Shown here piece by piece: positions 49,392-56,863 of a DNA stretch of 64,000 nt. This stretch comes from Pullichristensenella sp963930055 (GTDB lineage: Bacteria; Bacillota; Clostridia; Christensenellales; Aristaeellaceae). The notes under the pieces are model-generated. The model was given only the letters and a program-made list of their open reading frames with translations, searched no databases and had not been told where the DNA came from. The position numbers and the translations under genes were made by a program. The stretch covers positions 62,001-126,000 of the forward strand of contig CAWVKS010000009.1 of NCBI GenBank assembly GCA_963930055.1, in the 5' to 3' direction. Position 1 is the stretch's first letter; each line of letters starts with the position of its first letter.

Positions 49392-50750
49392 TTATCCGGC
49401 GCTGACCGCCCCCTCCCTGTCCACCTTCCCCACCGCCTCCCCGGCCTCGGCGAGTGTGCCGCCGCGCACCCATTGGCGCAGCTCCGCGCCGGAGAGCAGG
49501 CCGCGGTCGTGCAGTTCGCACAGTTGGGAAAAGCTCTCCTGCGAGCTTTCAAACAGGCTCATGTCCCAGTCCACGCCCACGGCGTATTCGCCGCGCGCGC
49601 CGCGGGGGGTGAGGCCGTAGAACTCGCAGAGCACGTCGGCGGCGTAAGCCATGTCGCAAAGCGCGGCCTCCCACATGCGGCGGATGGCGCTGACGAGGGC
49701 AAAGGTATCGTGGTTGGCGGCGCGGATCTCCGTGGCCGTGGCCGCGCCCGTCTCCGGGGCGGTGAGTATGCCGCGACTGGTGCCCACGGCCTTTTCCAGG
49801 AGGGCAAAAAGCCGGTCGAGGCGGGCGTACATGGCCTCGTGGCGAATCTCGGGGGCGTAGACGAGCCACGGCGTCTTCCCTTCGTCATAGGCGCCCTCGA
49901 TGGGGATGAACGGCTCCTCGCCATCCTGCACGGTGCGGCGAACGCGGGCGATGCCGGTCTCGCCGCCGTCGAAGGGATCGCGCCACATTTCGGCGCTCAA
50001 ACCGAGCATGGGCCGGGTGAGGCGGTATTCGCGGCCGATGAGGCGCATGTGTTCGCGGATCTCCCGCATCAGCGCCTCGCAGCCGTAGGTGATGGGCACG
50101 CCGTAGACGCCGCCTTCGCGCCGGTCGTCGGCGGGCGAGCGCAGAAAGGCCAGCGTCAGGCGCTCCACGCCGGAAATGGCCACCTCCCCGGCAAGCCCCG
50201 CCCACTGCGGCGCCGTCTCCGGCGGCACGACATGGCCGGAGGCGTCCGTCACCTTTGTGGAGATGGTCTGCACGCCGTTTTCCAGCGCGTAGGCCGTCCA
50301 GCGGTAATAGGTATGCCCGTCCACCTCGGCCCGCCCCGCCAGCACCGTGGCGGCGGTGATCCGCCCGCCCCGCGTGGCGGTGACGAAAAAGCGGTCCTGC
50401 CCCACGGCCTGAAAGCGCACCTTGCCGTCCGCCACGCAGGGCAGCAGCACGCGCCCGCCCGTGCCCAGCGCCTGCGCGGTGAGGCTCTGCGCGCGGGAAA
50501 ACACGTCCTCCAAAGCCTCCGCTACCGCCGCCGCGCGCGGCGTGCGTTCCCCGCCCCGCGGCCCGGAAATATTGAGGGCGGCGTCGGACATGGCGATGCT
50601 CGCCAGACGCGAGGCGAATATGCAGGTGAGGTTCACACCGTCCGCGCGGCGGTAGTCCGCCTCGGCGCGCGCTGCCATGGCCGCCTCGCCCGGCAGCTGC
50701 GCGCCCCGGCCAAACAGCCGCCGCGCCCATTCCCAGAATCGTTCCAGCAT
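49392..50750 (-). CDS. Phage portal protein
   Basis: 452 residues (MLERFWEWARRLFGRGAQLP). Features of SPP1/A118-type portals: an N-terminal helix, NLTCIFASRLASIAMSDAALNIS, the DRFFVTATRGGRI beta part, EALMREIREHMRLIGREYRLTRP and, near the end, TATEIRAANHDTFALVSAIRRMWEAAL, the portal helix that lines the DNA channel. It forms the dodecameric DNA entry pore of the head and binds the terminase. It is third in the late operon after the two terminase genes. A MuF gene would be expected next but is absent. Confidence 0.87.
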   Translation of the reverse strand: MLERFWEWARRLFGRGAQLPGEAAMAARAEADYRRADGVNLTCIFASRLASIAMSDAALNISGPRGGERTPRAAAVAEALEDVFSRAQSLTAQALGTGGRVLLPCVADGKVRFQAVGQDRFFVTATRGGRITAATVLAGRAEVDGHTYYRWTAYALENGVQTISTKVTDASGHVVPPETAPQWAGLAGEVAISGVERLTLAFLRSPADDRREGGVYGVPITYGCEALMREIREHMRLIGREYRLTRPMLGLSAEMWRDPFDGGETGIARVRRTVQDGEEPFIPIEGAYDEGKTPWLVYAPEIRHEAMYARLDRLFALLEKAVGTSRGILTAPETGAATATEIRAANHDTFALVSAIRRMWEAALCDMAYAADVLCEFYGLTPRGARGEYAVGVDWDMSLFESSQESFSQLCELHDRGLLSGAELRQWVRGGTLAEAGEAVGKVDREGAVSAG

Positions 50751-50774
50751 GGTTTCCCTCCTTATGATGGTCTG

Positions 50775-51965
50775 TCACATTCCCTGCCGGCAGAGCCTGC
50801 GCACGTCGCGGCGGTAGTGCATCAGGCCGTAGCGCAGCGCGTCCACGGCGTGGTCATCCTCCTTGCGGGGCTTGTCCTCGCCGCGCTCGCGGGCGCGCTC
50901 GTCCCAGCGGTAGCCCTCCATCTCGGCGATGAGGCGCTCGCAGCGGGGGTGGAACATCAACTTCCCCGCGTCCAGCGCCGCCGAAACCAGCTGCACGCCC
51001 TCCAGCACGGCGTTGTCGGCCTTTTTGAGGCGCAGGGCGGGGCTGTCCTCGTGCAGCTGCAGGATGAAGCCCTCCGCCGAGGGGTCGATGACCACGCAGG
51101 CGCTGCCGCGCGCGAAGCGGATGAGGTCGGCGGCGTACTGCCGCGGCGACTTTGCCCCCGTCTCGCCGGAAGCGTGGTAGTATTCCTCCAGCGCCCATAC
51201 GCGCCCGTCCTCGCCAAGCCCCAGCCGCACGAAGGCCGTGGGGTTGGTGTGGCCGTAGTCCACGCCCACCCAAGTAAAGCGCGCATCAGGCACGGCGTCG
51301 GACACGTGCCGCCCGCGCTCGAACATCGGGTAGACCGCACCCTCCGCAGCCACCCACCGGCCGAGGATATAGCGCTGGTAAAACACGCCCGTGTACTCGC
51401 GCTTCAGCGCCGCGCGCACGCTCTCCGGCAGAAAGGGGTTGTCGTCGATGCCGTACTGCTGGGAAAAGACGTCCGCGCCCGAGTCGAGGAACTGCTTGAA
51501 CCAGTGTCCCGGCCCGGCGGGGTTGCAGGTGCCGTCGAAACAGGAATACTCCTTGTCGAGGCGGCTTTTGAGCATCTCGAACACCTCGCGCTCCCAGGAG
51601 ACGACCTCGTCGCCGTAGCAGTACTTGATGGACGAACCGCGCAGGCGGTCGACATGCCGCTTGTTGTCCGCGCCCAGACAGTGGACTCGCTGGCCAAAGA
51701 GCGTGGCCGTGCCGTCGGCGCGCAGGGGCGAGACCATCTGCGCGCCGTAGAGGTCGCGCATGGGCGCGAGCACGTTGCGCTCCAAGGTGCCGCGCGTGTT
51801 GCCCAGGAGCACCGCCAGCCCCGGCCTGCCCTCCCGCGCAAGCAGGCGGCGGGGGATGACGAAGTAGTCCAGATACGTCTTGCCCGAGCGCGTGGCCCCG
51901 TACTTGACGTTCCAGCGGCAGTTCGCCTCGTTCCAGTAGCGCTTCTGTTTGGGGCTGAGCCGCAT
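50775..51965 (-). CDS. terL: Phage terminase large subunit
   Basis: 396 residues from the ATG at 51965 behind AAAGGAGGAGGGC; the in-frame extension upstream overlaps terS and is rejected. Walker A is KYGATRSGKTYLDY and Walker B is KYCYGDEVVSWE with the catalytic glutamate. The nuclease domain has its acidic residues in WVGVDYGHTNP, CVVIDPSAEGF and EDDHAVDALRYGL. It packages DNA into the head by ATP hydrolysis and cuts concatemers, so packaging looks functional. Since no replication genes exist in the element, the DNA packaged may be host DNA. It belongs to the SPP1/PBSX-type headful terminases by overall style (a family-level inference). Confidence 0.92.
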   Translation of the reverse strand: MRLSPKQKRYWNEANCRWNVKYGATRSGKTYLDYFVIPRRLLAREGRPGLAVLLGNTRGTLERNVLAPMRDLYGAQMVSPLRADGTATLFGQRVHCLGADNKRHVDRLRGSSIKYCYGDEVVSWEREVFEMLKSRLDKEYSCFDGTCNPAGPGHWFKQFLDSGADVFSQQYGIDDNPFLPESVRAALKREYTGVFYQRYILGRWVAAEGAVYPMFERGRHVSDAVPDARFTWVGVDYGHTNPTAFVRLGLGEDGRVWALEEYYHASGETGAKSPRQYAADLIRFARGSACVVIDPSAEGFILQLHEDSPALRLKKADNAVLEGVQLVSAALDAGKLMFHPRCERLIAEMEGYRWDERARERGEDKPRKEDDHAVDALRYGLMHYRRDVRRLCRQGM

Positions 51966-51985
51966 GCCCTCCTCCTTTCTGTCTT

Positions 51986-52432
51986 TCAGGGAGCTTCCTC
52001 CCCGCCCGCCTGCGCGTCGAGCGCCGCGAGCAGGGCGTCGAGCCCGTTCTTCGTCTCCGCCTCGCCCAGGCGCGTGCCCCACTTTTCCGGCAGGCGGCAG
52101 GCGAGCCAGAATTTGATGGCGGTGAGGTTGGGCGGCTCATATTTATGCGTTTCGCGGCGCTTGACGCCACTGCCGTTTTCTTCCTCCGTGACCTCTGTAT
52201 AGCGGTAGCCCAGCGCGCGGCGCAACAGCGCGTTTTCCACCTGCGCGTCGGCCATCTCGCCGGTCGTGCGCAGCGCCGCCTCCACGCCGGGGCAGCGCTG
52301 CGCCCAACCCAGCAGCACCGCCTCCCGCACGCCGCAGCGGCGGGCGATCTCCCCGGCGGAGCAGCCCGCGCGCGTCCACGCGGCCAGGAGCGACAAGCCC
52401 TCCGGCGCGCTCCAGCGGGCGAATTTTCCCAT
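51986..52432 (-). CDS. terS: Phage terminase small subunit
   Basis: 148 residues from the ATG at 52432 (AAAGGAGAGGATACC upstream). The N-terminal WSAPEGLSLLAAWTRAGCSAGEIARRCGV is a helix-turn-helix DNA-binding domain of the terS type; the central helical part (DAQVENALLRRALGYRYTE) forms the oligomerisation region, and EPPNLTAIKFWLACRLPEKWG is typical of phage small terminases. It recognises the packaging site and feeds DNA to the large subunit. It is the first gene of the late operon behind an AT-rich promoter. Confidence 0.85.
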   Translation of the reverse strand: MGKFARWSAPEGLSLLAAWTRAGCSAGEIARRCGVREAVLLGWAQRCPGVEAALRTTGEMADAQVENALLRRALGYRYTEVTEEENGSGVKRRETHKYEPPNLTAIKFWLACRLPEKWGTRLGEAETKNGLDALLAALDAQAGGEEAP

Positions 52433-52500
52433 GGTATCCTCTCCTTTCAACGAAGCGCCGCCAGGGCCTCTTCCCCGGCGGCGCGAACTTCGACGATGCC

Positions 52501-52509
52501 ATTATAGCA
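52501..52509 (-). promoter_or_regulatory. Late-operon promoter candidate
   Basis: On the minus strand TGCTATAAT (-10 TATAAT at 52501-52506, extended TGC at 52507-52509). The -35 area holds no consensus but has a TGACT-T-TGACT-like repeat on the plus strand (about 52519-52530). An incomplete promoter before terS is what a late gene activated by the upstream DUF1492 protein should have; activation is inference. Confidence 0.55.
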
Positions 52510-52560
52510 CATTCCTAACTGACTTTGACTGTTGTCTTCTTGCCATTTGCCGACATGCCC

Positions 52561-52986
52561 TCAGGCGCAGTCATCCGCGCCCCAGGCGCGGGCGAAGGCG
52601 GAAAGGGCCAGCGCGTGCAGGCGATATACCTGCCGCTGTTCGTAGCCCATTGCCCGTCCGATGCGCTCCCACCGCCAGCCGTCCATGTAGCGCCAGCGCA
52701 GCAGATCCTGAAAACGCTGATCCTTCAACGCGGCGATGGCCGCGTCGATGGCGCGCGTGAGATCCACATATTCGTCGATCTGCGCGTCCAGATCGCGCGT
52801 GAGATCGACGATCTTCGACACGTATTCCTCCACGGACGACGTGCGCCGCTGCCCGCCGCCCGGCAGGGAACGCAGCCGCGCCCGCTGCCCCTCCGCCAGT
52901 TCGCGGTAGCGCTGCAAACGCTCGCGCATGCCCTCGATGCGCGCGTCCCTGCGCGAAAGCTGCTCCAACACCTCTTTTGCCGTCAT
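52561..52986 (-). CDS. DUF1492-type phage late transcription regulator (sigma-like HTH)
   Basis: 141 residues from the ATG at 52986 (AAAGGAGGAAGACAGGC upstream). The N-terminal half is a coiled coil (EQLSRRDARIEGMRERLQRY), and the C-terminal half, AALKDQRFQDLLRWRYMDGW followed by WERIGRAMGYEQRQVYRLHALAL, is a sigma-region-4-like helix-turn-helix. ArpU/DUF1492-type proteins are thought to switch on late genes in Firmicutes phages and lie directly before terS, as here. The gene overlaps the XRE gene by four bases and one repressor operator lies just before it. Confidence 0.82.
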   Translation of the reverse strand: MTAKEVLEQLSRRDARIEGMRERLQRYRELAEGQRARLRSLPGGGQRRTSSVEEYVSKIVDLTRDLDAQIDEYVDLTRAIDAAIAALKDQRFQDLLRWRYMDGWRWERIGRAMGYEQRQVYRLHALALSAFARAWGADDCA

Positions 52987-53219
52987 GCCTGTCTTCCTCC
53001 TTTTGTCACGTTTTGTGACATACCGGCGAAAAAAATATCCTCCACCGGCACGCCGTAGTAGTCCGCAAGCCGCACTTTCACCTCGTCCCGGGCGATGCGC
53101 TTCCCCGTTTCGTACATGCACAGCGCGGAAAAGCTCACGCCCACCGCCTTTGCCACCTCCTCGCGCCGCCGCGCCCCGCGCAGAGAAACGAGCCGTTTCC
53201 CGATCTTGCCCGCGTCCAT
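52983..53219 (-). CDS. XRE-family (Cro-like) regulator
   Basis: 78 residues from the ATG at 53219, behind AAAGGAGGGATACG. A single helix-turn-helix domain: KIGKRLVSLRGARRREEVAKAVGVSFSALCMYETGKRIARDEVKV, then ADYYGVPVEDIFFAG. It is transcribed from the promoter controlled by the repressor and overlaps the late regulator by ATGA, so the pair forms the early transcript. By place it should act as a Cro-like antirepressor or early regulator. An operator copy lies near its 3' end. Confidence 0.85.
   Translation of the reverse strand: MDAGKIGKRLVSLRGARRREEVAKAVGVSFSALCMYETGKRIARDEVKVRLADYYGVPVEDIFFAGMSQNVTKGGRQA
53005..53019. promoter_or_regulatory. Repressor operator, copy 4
   Basis: GTCACGTTTTGTGAC, one mismatch from the perfect palindrome GTCACGTTTCGTGAC. 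It lies inside the end of the XRE gene, ahead of the DUF1492 start, about 230 bp from the main operator cluster. Confidence 0.75.
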
Positions 53220-53234
53220 CGTATCCCTCCTTTT

Positions 53235-53249
53235 GTCACGTTTCGTGAC
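53235..53249. promoter_or_regulatory. Repressor operator, copy 1
   Basis: Perfect palindrome GTCACG-TTT-CGTGAC just downstream of the -10 of the leftward promoter, where a bound repressor would block initiation of the XRE/DUF1492/late transcript. Confidence 0.85.
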
Positions 53250-53253
53250 TATT

Positions 53254-53282
53254 ACTATACGCGCTTTTGCTGTCCATGTCAA
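53254..53282 (-). promoter_or_regulatory. Early leftward promoter of the phage element
   Basis: On the minus strand TTGACA (53277-53282), 17-bp spacer, TATAGT (53254-53259). It drives the XRE gene, and operator copy 1 overlaps its start region. Confidence 0.88.
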
Positions 53283-53311
53283 TACATAGCGCGCCGCCCG
53301 GCGAAATTTTG

Positions 53312-53326
53312 TTCACGTTTCGTGAC
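53312..53326. promoter_or_regulatory. Repressor operator, copy 2
   Basis: TTCACG-TTT-CGTGAC, between the two divergent promoters. Its centre is 32 bp, about three helical turns, from that of copy 3, allowing cooperative binding. Confidence 0.82.
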
Positions 53327-53334
53327 ATTTTGGC

Positions 53335-53363
53335 TTGCGTTTGTTCACGTTTCGTGATATTCT
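53335..53363 (+). promoter_or_regulatory. Repressor-maintenance promoter
   Basis: TTGCGT (53335-53340), 17-bp spacer, TATTCT (53358-53363). It is weak, and operator copy 3 occupies its spacer, which predicts negative autoregulation of the repressor. Confidence 0.65.
53344..53358. promoter_or_regulatory. Repressor operator, copy 3
   Basis: TTCACG-TTT-CGTGAT, within the promoter of the repressor gene. Confidence 0.8.
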
Positions 53364-53382
53364 AAGGGCGGGAGGGATGCGC

Positions 53383-53994
53383 ATGAACACATTGGGCGAC
53401 CGCATACGCATACTGCGCTCGGGGCGGGCGCTGACGCAGCAGGCCGTGGCCGAGGCGCTGGGCGTTTCCCGCTCGGCGGTGGCGATGTGGGAAAAGGACG
53501 AGCGCGAGCCGGATCTGGAAACGCTCGCGCAGCTGGCGAAACTGCTGGGCGTGCCGCTGACGGCGCTGGTGGAGCGCAGGGAAGCGCCCCTGCCCCAAAA
53601 CCTGCGCCCCGTGCGCACAAAGCGCGTGCCGCTGCTCGGGGCCATCGCCGCAGGCGAGCCCATCTTCGCCGAGGAAGAACACGAGACGTATGTGGACGTG
53701 GGCGGCAGCGTGCATGCAGACTTCGCCCTCGAAGTCAAAGGCTCAAGCATGGAACCTGTCTACAAGGACGGCGACGTGGTCTACATCCGCCGGCAGGACG
53801 ACGTGCTCGACGGCCAGGTGGCGGCGGTGGTGGTGGATGATTCGGCCACCCTCAAGCGCGTCTACCACCTGCCCGTGGGCGTGCAGCTCATGCCCCTCAA
53901 CCCCGCCTTTGCGCCGATGCTCTTCACCCCGGAGAACAGCGACAGCGTGCGCATCCTCGGCCTGGCGGTGGGCTATTTTCGCAAGACCGTCTGA
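53383..53994 (+). CDS. CI/LexA-like repressor with S24 peptidase domain
   Basis: 203 residues from the ATG at 53383 (MNTLGDRIRIL), six bases after GGGAGGG; the ATG at 53377 is too close to that site. N-terminal HTH (LTQQAVAEALGVSRSAVAMW), a linker, then an S24 autoprotease: the cleavage-site region is around LGAIAAGEP, the catalytic serine is in VKGSSMEPVYKDGDVV and the lysine in ATLKRVYHL. Cleavage triggered by RecA after DNA damage should release the element. It is divergent from the XRE gene, with four operator copies around. A terminator follows, and the chromosome resumes. Confidence 0.92.
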   Translation: MNTLGDRIRILRSGRALTQQAVAEALGVSRSAVAMWEKDEREPDLETLAQLAKLLGVPLTALVERREAPLPQNLRPVRTKRVPLLGAIAAGEPIFAEEEHETYVDVGGSVHADFALEVKGSSMEPVYKDGDVVYIRRQDDVLDGQVAAVVVDDSATLKRVYHLPVGVQLMPLNPAFAPMLFTPENSDSVRILGLAVGYFRKTV

Positions 53995-54024
53995 GCGCTC
54001 CCCGCTCAGGGGCGCATTTTCTTT
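53995..54024 (+). terminator. Terminator after the repressor gene
   Basis: GCG-CTCCCC-GCTCA-GGGG-CGC hairpin (53995-54015) followed by ATTTTCTTT. It marks the right end of the phage-derived element. Confidence 0.78.
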
Positions 54025-54045
54025 GCGCGAATGTAAAAAAAACGA

Positions 54046-54074
54046 TTGACAAAGAACACCGTTTTCTTTATAAT
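54046..54074 (+). promoter_or_regulatory. Promoter of the sugar ABC transporter operon
   Basis: TTGACA (54046-54051), 17-bp spacer, TATAAT (54069-54074), a perfect consensus. The leader to the ATG at 54198 is about 115 nt, AT-richer than the surroundings. I see no clear catabolite (cre) site. Confidence 0.9.
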
Positions 54075-54197
54075 AGAAGCACGCGATATACACAATGTTC
54101 CATAGGATCATTTACCGCAAGACATCCAATGTATAACCTCTTTTGCACCGTATGCCAGGCGGATGGCTTATCCGCTAAAAATAAGGAGGTCTACAGA

Positions 54198-55118
54198 ATG
54201 AAAAAGGTACTTATCCTGGTCTTGGCGCTGGCAATGCTGCTGGGCTGCACCGCAATGGCGGAAGGCAACCTCATCGGCTACACCTGCATGGACGGCACCA
54301 ACCCCTTCTTCGTGACGCTCGAGGGCGCGATCCGCGAAGTCGTCGAAGCCAATGGCGACGAGCTGATCTCCCTTGACCCGCAGAACAGCAACGAAAACCA
54401 GATCTCCCAGATCGAGGATCTGATCTCCCGCGGCATCGTGGCCATCTTCCTCAACCCCGTGGATCGCGACGGCGTCATCGCCGGCCTCGACCTGCTCAAG
54501 GAAGCCAACATCCCGATCTTCGGCTTCGATACCGAAGTGGCCGACATGAGCTATCTCGTCAGCTACGCCGGCTCGGATAACTACAACGCCGGCTACGTCT
54601 GCGGCGTGGACCTGGTCGAGAAGTGCCCGGACGGCGGCGACATCATCGTGCTGGATTCCCCGACGATGCAGTCCGTCGTGGACCGCACCGACGGCTTCCT
54701 CGCGGCTCTGGAAGAGCTCGCCCCCGGTAAGTTCAACGTGGTAGCGCAGATCGACTCGATGGGCAACCAGGAGCAGGGCAACCTCAACGGCACCGACGCC
54801 CTGACCGCCAACCCCGACGCCATCGCCATCTTCGGCGGCAACGACCCGACGGCTCTGGGCGCTTACGCGGCGGCTGAGGCGGCCGGCTCCGACGCCCTGA
54901 TCTACGGCGTGGACGGCTCCCCCGACGTCAAGGCTCTGGTCGCGGAAGGCGGCATCACCGGCACCGGCGCGCAGTCCCCGATCAACATCGGCAAGACCAT
55001 CGCCGAGGTCTACTATCAGTGGCTGGCCGGCGAAGAGGTCGAGGAGCGCTATCCCATCGAGACCTTCATGATCAACGCGGACAACGTTGCCGAGTACGGC
55101 ACGGACGGCTGGCAGTAA
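54198..55118 (+). CDS. Sugar ABC transporter substrate-binding lipoprotein (RbsB-like)
   Basis: 306 residues from the ATG at 54198 (AAGGAGGT upstream). A lipoprotein signal peptide ends at a lipobox LLGC (Cys17). The mature protein has the family 4/RbsB fold of pentose-binding proteins: ISQIEDLISRGIVAIFLNPVD, ANIPIFGFDTEV, SYAGSDNYNAGYVCG, VDRTDGFLAALEE and GNDPTALGAYAAAEAAG. It delivers a sugar to the permease encoded downstream. The last gene of the operon suggests D-lyxose, D-mannose or a related pentose, which is inference. A partial terminator follows, so the binding protein will be made in excess over the membrane parts. Confidence 0.9.
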   Translation: MKKVLILVLALAMLLGCTAMAEGNLIGYTCMDGTNPFFVTLEGAIREVVEANGDELISLDPQNSNENQISQIEDLISRGIVAIFLNPVDRDGVIAGLDLLKEANIPIFGFDTEVADMSYLVSYAGSDNYNAGYVCGVDLVEKCPDGGDIIVLDSPTMQSVVDRTDGFLAALEELAPGKFNVVAQIDSMGNQEQGNLNGTDALTANPDAIAIFGGNDPTALGAYAAAEAAGSDALIYGVDGSPDVKALVAEGGITGTGAQSPINIGKTIAEVYYQWLAGEEVEERYPIETFMINADNVAEYGTDGWQ

Positions 55119-55171
55119 GCCGAAACACGGCTCTGACCCGCTGACACAGCTGTAAGAAAGCAATGAGGAAA

Positions 55172-55202
55172 GGGGCTTTGTTCGTCAGGGCAAAGCCCTT
55201 TT
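55172..55202 (+). terminator. Attenuating terminator inside the sugar operon
   Basis: GGGCTTTG (55173-55180) with CAAAGCCC (55191-55198), then TTTT. Located between the binding-protein and ATPase genes, it fits the usual way to lower transporter mRNA relative to binding-protein mRNA. Confidence 0.8.
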
Positions 55203-55223
55203 CGAAGTCTTGAACGCGCGAGG

Positions 55224-55286
55224 AGGCCCTGCCGTCCGGCAGAGAGCGCCGCGTCCGGCGGCACGGCTTGCCGGACGATAGGGCCT
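55224..55286 (+). other. Large palindromic structure between rbsB-like and rbsA-like genes
   Basis: Nested arms AGGCCCT (55224-55230) with AGGGCCT (55280-55286) and GTCCGGCA (55234-55241) with TGCCGGAC (55269-55276) enclose a further GC-rich hairpin. The mRNA would fold into a long branched stem just after the attenuator. No gene is in this 224-bp gap. It could protect or process the mRNA, or be an intergenic repeat. Confidence 0.65.
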
Positions 55287-55342
55287 GCTCCCCGGCGCGC
55301 CGCGCGGCGCGCTTCATGAAGAAGAAACGGTGGTGAAACGCG

Positions 55343-56863
55343 GTGAGCGAATATTTGCTCGAAATGAAAAACATCTGCAAGTCGTTCCCCGGCGTCAAGG
55401 CCCTGCAGAACGTGGACTTTCAGCTCAAAGCCGGCGAGATCCACGCGCTGCTGGGCGAAAACGGCGCGGGCAAATCGACGCTGATCAAGGTGCTGGGCGG
55501 CATCTACATCGCCGAGGAAGGCCAGATCTTCATCGACGGAAAGCAGGTCGCCATCACGGGCGTCAATTCCGCGCGCGCCAACGGCATCTCCATCATCCAT
55601 CAGGAACTGGTGCTGGTGCCGTACATGACGGTGGCGGAGAACATCTTCCTGGGCCGCGAGCCGATGGGTTCCTTCGGCGTCAACAAGTCCAAGATGAGCG
55701 CGGACGCGCAGAAAATGCTCGACCGCTTCGATCTGGGCATCGACGCCGACTCCCTGATCGCCGATCTGAGCATCGCCCAGCAGCAGATGGTGGAGATCGT
55801 CAAGGCCATTTCCTTCAACTGCCGCATCCTGGTGATGGACGAGCCGACCTCTTCCATCTCCGACCGCGAAGTGACGGCGCTGTTTGAGATCATGCGCAAC
55901 CTCGCGGGGCAGGGCGTGGGCATCATTTACATTTCCCACAAGATGAGCGAGCTGGACGAGGTGTGCGACCGCGTGACGGTCCTGCGCGACGGCTGCTACG
56001 TGGGCACGCGCGTGGTCAAGGACACGCCGCGCGACGAGCTGATCGCCATGATGGTCGGCCGCGAGCTGGATCAGTACTACACGCGCGACCACGTGGAGAA
56101 CACCGAGGTCGTGCTCAAATGCGAGGACCTCAGCGACGGTCGGAAAAAGCGTTCGCGCGTCAAGGGCGTGTCCTTTGAAGTGCGCAAGGGCGAGATCGTC
56201 GGCTTTGCCGGTCTGGTCGGCGCGGGCCGCAGCGAGACGATGCAGTGCCTGTTCGGTCTCACGCCCGGCTCCACCGGCGATGTATACTTAAATGGCCAGA
56301 AAGTCCATATCCACAACGCCGTGGACGCCATGAAGCGGGGCATCGCCATGGTGCCGGAAAACCGCAAATTGCAGGGGCTCTACCACGTGCAGAGCGTCAA
56401 GTTCAACTCCACCATCGAGGTGCTGGAGAAGTTCATCAACAAATTGATCGTCAACGGCAGGCTCGAGGAGGCGATCACCCAGGAGTTCATCGACAAGATG
56501 CGCACCAAGACGCCCTCGCAAGAGCAGCGCGTGGCCAACCTTTCCGGCGGCAACCAGCAGAAGGTGATGATCGGCCGCTGGCTGGCCACCGACCCGAAGA
56601 TCCTCATACTCGACGAGCCGACCCGCGGCGTGGACGTGGGCGCCAAGGCAGAGATCTACGAGATCATGAACGAATTGACCAAGCAGGGCGTCTCCATCAT
56701 CATGATCTCCTCGGAGCTGCCGGAGATCATCAACATGGCCGACCGCGTATACGTGATGTACGAGGGCCGGGTGACGGGCTGCATCCCCTACCAGGAGGTC
56801 AGCCAGGAGGCCATCATGAAACTGGCCACGCAAGAAGCATCAGGAGGGCACGACAATGGCTGA
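55343..56863 (+). CDS. Sugar ABC transporter ATP-binding protein (RbsA/MglA-like)
   Basis: 506 residues from a GTG start. Two nucleotide-binding domains in tandem. First: Walker A LLGENGAGKSTLIKVLGG, Walker B ILVMDEPTSSIS, with a degenerate signature LSIAQQQMVEI. Second: a degenerate Walker A (GLVGAGRSETMQ), signature LSGGNQQKVMIGRWL and Walker B LILDEPTRGVDVG. This uneven pattern is normal for RbsA/MglA. It energises import by the adjacent permease. The ATG start of the permease gene overlaps its stop by eight bases. Confidence 0.95.
   Translation: MSEYLLEMKNICKSFPGVKALQNVDFQLKAGEIHALLGENGAGKSTLIKVLGGIYIAEEGQIFIDGKQVAITGVNSARANGISIIHQELVLVPYMTVAENIFLGREPMGSFGVNKSKMSADAQKMLDRFDLGIDADSLIADLSIAQQQMVEIVKAISFNCRILVMDEPTSSISDREVTALFEIMRNLAGQGVGIIYISHKMSELDEVCDRVTVLRDGCYVGTRVVKDTPRDELIAMMVGRELDQYYTRDHVENTEVVLKCEDLSDGRKKRSRVKGVSFEVRKGEIVGFAGLVGAGRSETMQCLFGLTPGSTGDVYLNGQKVHIHNAVDAMKRGIAMVPENRKLQGLYHVQSVKFNSTIEVLEKFINKLIVNGRLEEAITQEFIDKMRTKTPSQEQRVANLSGGNQQKVMIGRWLATDPKILILDEPTRGVDVGAKAEIYEIMNELTKQGVSIIMISSELPEIINMADRVYVMYEGRVTGCIPYQEVSQEAIMKLATQEASGGHDNG

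Larger units (their letters stand above)
31269..54024. mobile_element. Compact phage-derived element (PBSX-like, late genes plus switch)
   Basis: About 22.7 kb between cls and a sugar-transport operon. All structural genes lie on the minus strand in the order regulator, terminase small, terminase large, portal, scaffold, capsid, connectors, major tail, chaperones, tape measure, Dit, Tal, fibres, endolysin, holin; the repressor alone is on the plus strand. The gene content is that of a siphovirus of Firmicutes. No integrase, recombinase, excisionase, replication or recombination gene is seen, and chromosomal genes abut both ends. I found no tRNA or obvious direct repeats that would mark attachment sites. 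This matches domesticated, inducible particles such as PBSX more than an intact prophage; a stripped satellite is an alternative. Confidence 0.85.

Noticed and set aside
49272..52202. A 976-codon plus-strand open frame opposite the portal and terminase genes
   Set aside because: It is the mirror of the terminase and portal genes, without start signals or a known domain.
31255..54045. Attachment-site repeats at the borders of the phage element
   Set aside because: I compared the sequence at both borders by eye and found no shared direct repeat of useful length; a computed comparison would be needed.
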